From: Pseudomonadales bacterium
GTDB taxonomy: Bacteria > Pseudomonadota > Gammaproteobacteria > Pseudomonadales > Litorivicinaceae
Direction of reading: 5' to 3'
Assembly: GCA_012269655.1 (NCBI GenBank)
Contig: JAAXJV010000123.1
Coordinates: 1 to 12,156 of the forward strand
DNA length: 12,156 bases
Part shown: piece after piece, positions 7,141 to 12,156 of the stretch
Layout: each line of letters opens with the position of its first letter
Position numbering within the stretch: the first letter of the stretch is position 1
Translations under genes and position numbers: made by a program
The notes under the pieces: model-generated
What the model saw: the letters and a program-made list of their open reading frames with translations, nothing else
Told to the model about the DNA's origin: nothing
The model's database searches: none

Positions 7141-7894
7141 CAAACAGCCTCTTGGCATTGTCACTCGTGACCTGAGCCAGGTGATCTGATGGTTGACCTC
7201 TTAGGGCCGCAATCCCCTCGATAATGTGAGGCAAGAACTTGGGTTCATTGCGTTTTGGCCGTGGACGCAAGGTGCGCGGCGCTAAATAGGGGGCATCGGT
7301 CTCGATCATCAATCGATCGTCCGGGATATAGGGAACCAAGTCAGCCAGAGTCTGCCCACGTCGTTCGTCCAAGCACCAAGCCGTGATTCCGATATAGAGG
7401 CCAAGGTCCAGATAGGCCTCGAGGGCCGCTTGATCTCCAGTGAAGCAGTGCACGATCCCGCGAATTCCGGGGAAGTTCTTGAGCACAGCGTATAAATCAT
7501 GACTGGCATCACGATCGTGTAAATACGCAGGCTTTTCCGCTTCAATCGCCATCGCCAACTGTTGTTCGCACAGCCTAAGTTGAGTTTCGCGCGGCGACAG
7601 CATCCGGAACCAGTCCAAGCCGGTTTCACCGACCGCGACACAACGAGGGTGACAGATTAAATCAGCTAATTTGGTTTGCCAGTCAGGCGGTGCTGCGGAT
7701 ACATAATGAGGATGGATGCCCGCGGTAAAGGGGGTGCGCCACGCTTCGGCTCGATCGCCCAGCCATTGAGATTCATCGATGTCGGTGCCAACCAACAAAC
7801 AATGCTCAACGCCCGCATCAAGGGCGTCTCGTAGAACTTGATCAGCTTGATCACGTAATTGAGAGTCAGCTAAGTTGACGGCAATATCAAACAT
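7130..7894 (-). CDS. tatD: TatD family metal-dependent hydrolase / 3'-5' exonuclease
   Basis: TatD is a cytoplasmic metal-dependent nuclease linked to DNA repair and DNA turnover. The 254 aa match the family. The TIM-barrel metal residues are visible: Glu90 in GETGLDW, His126 in YLHDRDA, His149 in VHCFTG and Asp200 in ETDAPY, plus GIHPH at 59-63. The N-terminus is FDIAVNL rather than the HxH motif of YcfH/YjjV paralogues. This, with ITAWCLDERRG and RPKRNEPKFLPHI, places it with E. coli TatD itself. It is the first gene of the five-gene minus-strand unit; the Shine-Dalgarno is weak (AGG about 12 nt upstream). A GATAAT box lies upstream, but no -35 box matches it. Confidence 0.94.
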   Translation of the reverse strand: MFDIAVNLADSQLRDQADQVLRDALDAGVEHCLLVGTDIDESQWLGDRAEAWRTPFTAGIHPHYVSAAPPDWQTKLADLICHPRCVAVGETGLDWFRMLSPRETQLRLCEQQLAMAIEAEKPAYLHDRDASHDLYAVLKNFPGIRGIVHCFTGDQAALEAYLDLGLYIGITAWCLDERRGQTLADLVPYIPDDRLMIETDAPYLAPRTLRPRPKRNEPKFLPHIIEGIAALRGQPSDHLAQVTSDNAKRLFDVA

Positions 7895-7978
7895 GGCGCG
7901 CAGTTTACCTAAGCGCTTGAGCTTTTCATTATCTTTCTATTCGGGCAAATTGTGCGCTGCACGAAGATGGAGTGGTAC

Positions 7979-8431
7979 ATGGCACTATGGATTTCGCTGG
8001 CGGTCGCGGCAGCCCTAATATTTAGTGGGCTGACCTGGCTTCGACCCTCGCCCCAAGAAAAACGTCAAATGGAGTGTCGTCAGGCGGCCAGAAAAAAAGG
8101 CTTGGTTCCTAAGGTTCGAAGCGTGAGCGAATGGGCAAAGCCCCGTTCATCGCGTCCGATGCAGCCTTTTTATAGTCTGGCAGGCGGGGTCGGTGAGCAC
8201 CATTTTTCGGTTTGGAAATCGGCTGATGATTGGGTCGGCCAGGGTGATTCCTCTGGTAGCCACCGGGCGGCCGAAGCCTTGTCCGATTGGCTGTCGCAAG
8301 CCCCTGAGGGTGTACTTGGGGTGGATGCTAACGCCAGCCAAATCGGTGCATGGTGGGAATATGAGCAGTCCAGTCAATTGGACGAATTAAAAGGATGGCT
8401 CCAGCGCTGTCCACGGCGGAAGGGTCTATGA
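7979..8431 (+). CDS. Small membrane-anchored hypothetical protein
   Basis: A 150-aa protein with one N-terminal membrane segment (ALWISLAVAAALIFSGLTWL) followed by a strongly basic stretch (about residues 20-45) and a soluble tail. The positive-inside rule suggests an N-out, C-in anchor with the tail in the cytoplasm. I do not recognise a family. The frame also opens at GTG 7952 and ATG 7967, but the ATG at 7979 is chosen because GGAG lies 6 nt upstream and it begins directly at the membrane segment. The stop overlaps the next start as ATGA, so the two genes are probably translated together and the protein may act with the FadB-type enzyme (inference). It is divergent from tatD across about 84 bp. 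Confidence 0.65.
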   Translation: MALWISLAVAAALIFSGLTWLRPSPQEKRQMECRQAARKKGLVPKVRSVSEWAKPRSSRPMQPFYSLAGGVGEHHFSVWKSADDWVGQGDSSGSHRAAEALSDWLSQAPEGVLGVDANASQIGAWWEYEQSSQLDELKGWLQRCPRRKGL

Positions 8432-10377
8432 ATACCATTGAGTTAATTCGTCACGCTGAACATTGGGAGCTCTCTTTGCAGGCGCCCAAGGTCAACGTGT
8501 TCAACGAACAGTTGCTGACAGACCTGCACGACGCCTTGAATCAAGTCGATGTAGATCCGGCTCCGCTGCTGATTTTTTCGGCCCACCGTGATTTTGTATT
8601 GGGTGCGGACGTCACCGCTTTTCCAACCTGGTTTGCCGATCCAACTGAGCGGGTAATTGACCGAATTTCTGCAACCCAGCGTTTGTTCGACCGATTAGGC
8701 AGCCTACCCATTCCCACATTGGCTTGGGTCAATGGTTTTGCCTTGGGCGGCGGATTTGAGCTGGCGCTGGCCTGCGATTATCGAATGTTGCAATCCGGCG
8801 CTCGTGTGGGTTTGCCTGAAGTGACCTTAGGACTCTGTCCTGGATGGGGAGGCAGTGTGCGAAGTGCTCGATTAATGGGGACGCAGGCCGCGACAGACTT
8901 CGTGCTGTCGGGCCGACCGATAACCGCTGAGCGATCGCACAAAGTTGGATTAGCGGACGCGTTGGGCGATTCCAAGGGCGAAGCGATTGCATTCCTTTTG
9001 TCAGGCTTGACCCCGGATCGCGGTCTAAACCTACCAGCACCTGCCGCGTACGAGGTGCCCTCCATTGAATCCAAGCCTGGGCAGATGGCTCAGTCGGCGA
9101 TTTCTAGCCTAATGAATCAAATTCAAACCCTCAGCCTCGATGCGGCGCAGGCATTAGAAGTAAAGGTATTTGTCGAGCTAGCTCAGTCGAGCGAGGCCGC
9201 AGCCTTGGTTCAGCGTTACCTAAATGATCAAGCTTATAAGCGAGCGGCCAAAAAGCAGGCAGCCAGCGGCGTGAAGACAACGCATGTGGGCGTGCTGGGC
9301 GCAGGAATTATGGGGGGCGGTATTGCGTGGCAGGCGGCTCTATCCGGTTTTGAGGTGGTGGTTCGGGATCTTACACAAGAAGCCTTGACGCTCGCTCGCG
9401 CCGAAATTGAACGTCTAGCCGCCGGAGCGTTGAAGAAAGGTCGGTTGAATGAACGTCAGGTGGCCGAAATTCATGCCCGTTTAAATTTCGCAACTGAGCT
9501 TGATGCCTTGGCTCCCTGTGACATGGTGGTCGAAGCGGTCACTGAACGGCTGGATATTAAGCAAGCGGTTTTACGAGAGGCTCAATCCGCCTGCCGCGAT
9601 CAGGCTCTTCTAACCTCGAATACTTCGACGATTTCGATCACCCAGCTGGCGGGCGGCCTGGCACAAGCGGATGCTTTTGCCGGGCTTCACTTTTTTAACC
9701 CAGTCCCGGTGATGCCCTTGGTCGAAGTCATTCGTGGTCGTAACACCTCGGATCAAACGGTGGCCGAATTGATGGCTTTTGCAGCGGCGTTAGGCAAGCG
9801 TCCGGTCTTGGTCAACGATTGCCCAGGTTTTCTGGTTAATCGAGTTCTGTTTCCCTATCTAAACGCATTTGACAGCTTGGCTGCCGATGGCCATGACATT
9901 GCGAACATTGATCGTGTCATGCAGGGCTATGGCTGGCCCATGGGGCCTGGCGTTCTAAGCGATGTCATCGGTATTGATACCTGTGTGCATGCCAGTGACG
10001 TCATGGCTCAAGGATTTCCCGATAGAATGCCTGTGCCGGAACCCAGTGCTATGCGAGAACGTCTCAACTGTGCGCAGTTCGGTCAAAAATCGGGTCAGGG
10101 TTTCTATCGCTATGAAACCGATGCTCGGGGGCGGTTAATGCCAGCCGAGTTAGCTCCAGAGTATCGAGGCGGCGGTTCAACATTATCGGATTCTGAAATT
10201 ATTGAGTGTTTGATGCGGCCTTTGGTTAGAGAGCTGGCTCTGTGTGTGGACGAGGGTGTTGTGGCCAGTGCGGCCGAGGCAGACACCGCTTGTCTGCTGG
10301 GGCTGGGTTTCCCTAGGTGGCGTTGTGGTCCGTTGTATTGGGGCCAGCAAATGGGTTGGGTCAAGGGATACTATTAA
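8428..10377 (+). CDS. fadB: FadB-type enoyl-CoA hydratase / 3-hydroxyacyl-CoA dehydrogenase, short C-terminus
   Basis: Carries out the hydration and NAD-dependent oxidation steps of fatty-acid beta-oxidation. The hydratase domain (about 1-190) has ALGGGFE and GLPEVTLGL with both catalytic glutamates, Glu111 and Glu131. The dehydrogenase domain starts with GAGIMGGG (291-298) and carries His421 and Glu433 (GLHFFNPVPVMPLVEVI) and NDCPGFLVNR (463-472). The protein is 649 aa, whereas Pseudomonas and E. coli FadB are about 715-730. Part of the shortfall is at the end, which stops soon after the conserved FPRWRCGPLYW segment. The ATG at 8428 is preferred over 8395, because it overlaps the previous stop (ATGA), has GGAAGG upstream and fits the family start. 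No fadA follows, unlike the usual fadBA pair. It ends in TAA. FadJ is a less likely identity. Confidence 0.9.
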   Translation: MNTIELIRHAEHWELSLQAPKVNVFNEQLLTDLHDALNQVDVDPAPLLIFSAHRDFVLGADVTAFPTWFADPTERVIDRISATQRLFDRLGSLPIPTLAWVNGFALGGGFELALACDYRMLQSGARVGLPEVTLGLCPGWGGSVRSARLMGTQAATDFVLSGRPITAERSHKVGLADALGDSKGEAIAFLLSGLTPDRGLNLPAPAAYEVPSIESKPGQMAQSAISSLMNQIQTLSLDAAQALEVKVFVELAQSSEAAALVQRYLNDQAYKRAAKKQAASGVKTTHVGVLGAGIMGGGIAWQAALSGFEVVVRDLTQEALTLARAEIERLAAGALKKGRLNERQVAEIHARLNFATELDALAPCDMVVEAVTERLDIKQAVLREAQSACRDQALLTSNTSTISITQLAGGLAQADAFAGLHFFNPVPVMPLVEVIRGRNTSDQTVAELMAFAAALGKRPVLVNDCPGFLVNRVLFPYLNAFDSLAADGHDIANIDRVMQGYGWPMGPGVLSDVIGIDTCVHASDVMAQGFPDRMPVPEPSAMRERLNCAQFGQKSGQGFYRYETDARGRLMPAELAPEYRGGGSTLSDSEIIECLMRPLVRELALCVDEGVVASAAEADTACLLGLGFPRWRCGPLYWGQQMGWVKGYY

Positions 10378-10396
10378 GCAAGTCGGGAAAAAGTTT

Positions 10397-10417
10397 CTTG
10401 ACCGCTCGGACTTGACC
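10397..10417 (+). repeat. Direct repeat CTTGACC, 14-bp period
   Basis: CTTGACC occurs at 10397-10403 and again at 10411-10417; the second copy contains the -35 box of the topA promoter. It may be chance, a duplicated -35 box or a regulator half-site. Confidence 0.3.
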
Positions 10418-10441
10418 TGCTTTTTTAAAAACGCTTATAAG
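10412..10441 (+). promoter_or_regulatory. Predicted sigma70 promoter of topA
   Basis: TTGACC (10412-10417, 5 of 6 to consensus) and TATAAG (10436-10441, 5 of 6) are separated by 18 nt. The spacer contains a T6A5 run, which is consistent with curved or easily melted DNA and with the supercoiling sensitivity known for topA promoters. Transcription would start near 10448, leaving a leader of about 20 nt before the GTG at 10470. It lies within the 92-bp gap after fadB, so topA can be expressed independently of fadB. Confidence 0.65.
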
Positions 10442-10469
10442 TGCGCCAAAATCTGCCAGTGAGGTCCTC

Positions 10470-12156
10470 GTGGGGAAAGCTCTCGTGATCGTCGAATCGC
10501 CCGCCAAAGCGAAAACGATCAACAAATATCTCGGTTCTGACTTCGTCGTTAAATCCAGCGTCGGGCACATCCGTGACCTGCCGAAACAAGCCAAAAAGTC
10601 GACGGCGGATGCAAAAGAACGCGCGCGAAAAGCGGCCTACACCCGTTCTCTGCCGCCGGAAGAAAAAGTCCGTTACAAGGCTGAGCAGGCTAAGAAAAAG
10701 CTGGTTGCGAACATGGGTGTGGATCCGGATAACCATTGGATTGCAGAGTAAGAAGTGATTCCGGGCAAAGAGAAAGTTGTTAAAGAATTACAGCAACTGG
10801 CTAAAAAAGCTGACGAAATCTACTTGGCGACGGATTTGGATCGCGAGGGTGAAGCCATTGCTTGGCACTTGGCCGAGATTTTGGGTGGTGATCCGAGCCG
10901 ATATCGCCGCGTAACCTTCAACGAGATCACCAAAAAGGCCATTCAGGAAGCCTTCAAGGCGCCCAGTCAGGTCAATCAAGATCGAGTTGACGCGCAGCAA
11001 GCTCGACGTTTTCTTGATCGAGTGGTCGGTTTCATGGTCAGTCCCTTACTGTGGAGTAAGGTTGCAAAAGGTCTCTCCGCCGGCCGTGTTCAATCGGTTG
11101 CGGTGCGTTTGGTGGTGGAACGTGAACGTGAAATCCGCGCCTTTGTGCCAGATGAGTATTGGGACTTGCACGCTGATTTAGCCGGCCAAGCTGGCAGCGC
11201 TGAATTCCAAGCCACCAAAGACGGTGGCAAAGCGATCAAAATGCGCAACCAAGCGGAAGCCGATGCCGTGGTGGGCCGAATACAGTCTGCCGGGACTCTG
11301 CGTATCGCAGATCGCGAAGACAAGCCAACGCAAACCAAGCCCAGTGCGCCGTTTATTACGTCGACCTTGCAGCAAGCTGCTAGTACTCGGTTGGGCTTTG
11401 GTGTGAAAAAGACCATGACATTGGCACAGCGTCTGTATGAGGCGGGCCACATTACGTACATGCGAACCGATTCGACGTTTCTGAGTGCGGACGCGATCGC
11501 GGCAGGGCGAGACTACATTCAATCCGAATTTGGTTCGGAGTATTTGCCTGACTCACCCAACTATTACGGTAGCAAGCAAAACGCCCAAGAGGCTCACGAA
11601 GCCATTCGCCCGGCCAATGTGTCTACACCAGGCCGCGCATTGGTTGGCGTTGAACCCGATGCGGTGCGATTGTACGAGCTGATTTGGCGTCAGTTTATGG
11701 CTTGTCAAATGGTGCCGGCACGTTTTACGTCAACGGCTTTGACGGTGGTGGCCGATGGCATCGAGCTTCGTGCTCGTGGCCGTGTTCGTTTATTTGATGG
11801 TTTTCAACGCGTATTGCCCCCGGGCGGAAAAGGCGAAGAGCCTATCCTGCCGGATCTAAAAGCAGGTGACGAAGTCCAGATCCAAGGATCGATGCGTCCC
11901 TCCCAGCATTTCACCAAGCCGCCGGCGCGTTTCAGTGAAGCAGCCTTGGTTAAGGAGCTTGAAAAACGCGGGATTGGCCGGCCTTCGACCTATGCTGCCA
12001 TTATCGGGACGATCCAGGACAAAGGGTATGTGCGGGTTGAAAATCGTCGTTTCTTTGCAAACAAAATGGGCGAGATTGTGACCGATCGTCTGGTGTCGTG
12101 CTTCGATGCCCTGATGCATTACGAGTTTACTGCGAGCATGGAAGGCCAGTTGGATG
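10470..12156 (+). pseudogene. topA: DNA topoisomerase I (topA), interrupted by one in-frame TAA; 3' end beyond the window
   Basis: Type IA topoisomerase that relaxes negative supercoils; central to keeping DNA superhelicity in balance. The start is GTG at 10470 with GAGG 5 nt upstream; the first residues ([20 protein letters not shown]) match E. coli, including TOPRIM Glu9. A TAA at 10749-10751 (codon 94) interrupts the frame. Past it the same frame runs open for about 468 codons to the edge, with DLDREGEA (Asp122, Asp124, Glu126), [12 protein letters not shown] [35 protein letters not shown], the active-site Tyr330 in [17 protein letters not shown] and [22 protein letters not shown]. No frameshift is seen. 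The stop replaces the tyrosine of the usual WxAxYEVxPGK segment. If the stop is real, the N-terminal product is 93 aa and lacks the active site. It could equally be a sequencing error in a normal gene. Confidence 0.93.
10749..10751 (+). other. Premature ochre stop in topA at a conserved tyrosine position
   Basis: The codons read W-I-A-E-stop-E-V-I-P-G-K, where TopA of E. coli and Pseudomonas has Tyr before the E-(V/I)-(L/I)-PGK. One substitution (TAT or TAC to TAA) explains it. A GTG at 10755, 3 nt after the stop, could in principle restart translation, but such a product would lack Glu9 and the first part of the TOPRIM fold. Confidence 0.9.

Noticed and set aside
7911..7918. Palindrome AAGCGCTT between tatD and the small membrane protein gene
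   Set aside because: An 8-bp palindrome is expected by chance at this length and no repeat copy or promoter overlap was seen.
7952..7978. GTG 7952 or ATG 7967 as start of the small membrane protein
   Set aside because: Neither has a ribosome site; ATG 7979 has GGAG at good spacing and starts directly at the membrane segment.
10379..10426. Intrinsic terminator between fadB and topA (CAAGTC...GACTTG followed later by T6)
   Set aside because: The arms are only 6 bp with a loop of about 24 nt, and the T-run is not next to the stem; the T-run fits better as promoter spacer.
10749..10751. Reassignment of TAA to tyrosine in this organism
   Set aside because: phaA, the MATE gene, the DUF3080 gene and fadB all end at TAA at sensible positions, and tyrosine is coded by TAT and TAC throughout.
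1..12156. Mobile element, CRISPR, tRNA or phage system
   Set aside because: No transposase or integrase, no regularly spaced repeats, no tRNA cloverleaf and no terminal repeats were seen; the genes are metabolic or housekeeping.

Overview
The window looks like chromosomal DNA from a gammaproteobacterium, probably marine or halotolerant. The base composition is moderately GC-rich. Evidence: a phaBAC-ordered polyhydroxybutyrate (PHB) operon, EpmC (EF-P hydroxylase, a gammaproteobacterial protein), a DUF3080 protein, and a fadB-to-topA neighbourhood recalling Pseudomonas. Genus cannot be set from sequence alone. No rRNA, tRNA, CRISPR, insertion sequence or phage gene was seen. Coding density is high; the largest gap between genes is about 247 bp.

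Region 1 (1-3204, minus strand) is a PHB operon transcribed phaB, phaA, phaC. PhaA condenses two acetyl-CoA, PhaB reduces acetoacetyl-CoA to (R)-3-hydroxybutyryl-CoA, and class I PhaC polymerises it. phaC runs off the left edge. Region 2 (3205-3451) is an AT-rich divergent control region with two short inverted repeats. Region 3 (3452-3676, plus) is a TusA-family sulfur carrier whose end overlaps the next gene convergently.

Region 4 (3664-7894, minus) is a tightly packed probable operon: tatD, epmC, a MATE efflux transporter, a DUF3080 protein and an unrecognised 208-aa protein. The first three genes overlap. Region 5 (7979-10377, plus) is a small membrane-anchored protein overlapping (ATGA) a FadB-type beta-oxidation protein that ends early and has no fadA partner beside it. 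Region 6 (10470-12156, plus) is topA, preceded by a good sigma70-like promoter and running off the right edge.

The most striking observation is a single in-frame TAA in topA exactly where relatives have a tyrosine, inside the TOPRIM domain. The reading frame is otherwise intact and well conserved to the window edge. At least four neighbouring genes (phaA, the MATE gene, the DUF3080 gene, fadB) end in TAA, so codon reassignment is unlikely. A base-call error, a very recent nonsense mutation, or suppression/reinitiation are the live explanations. I found no convincing new multi-gene system; the window is mostly core metabolism with several local oddities.
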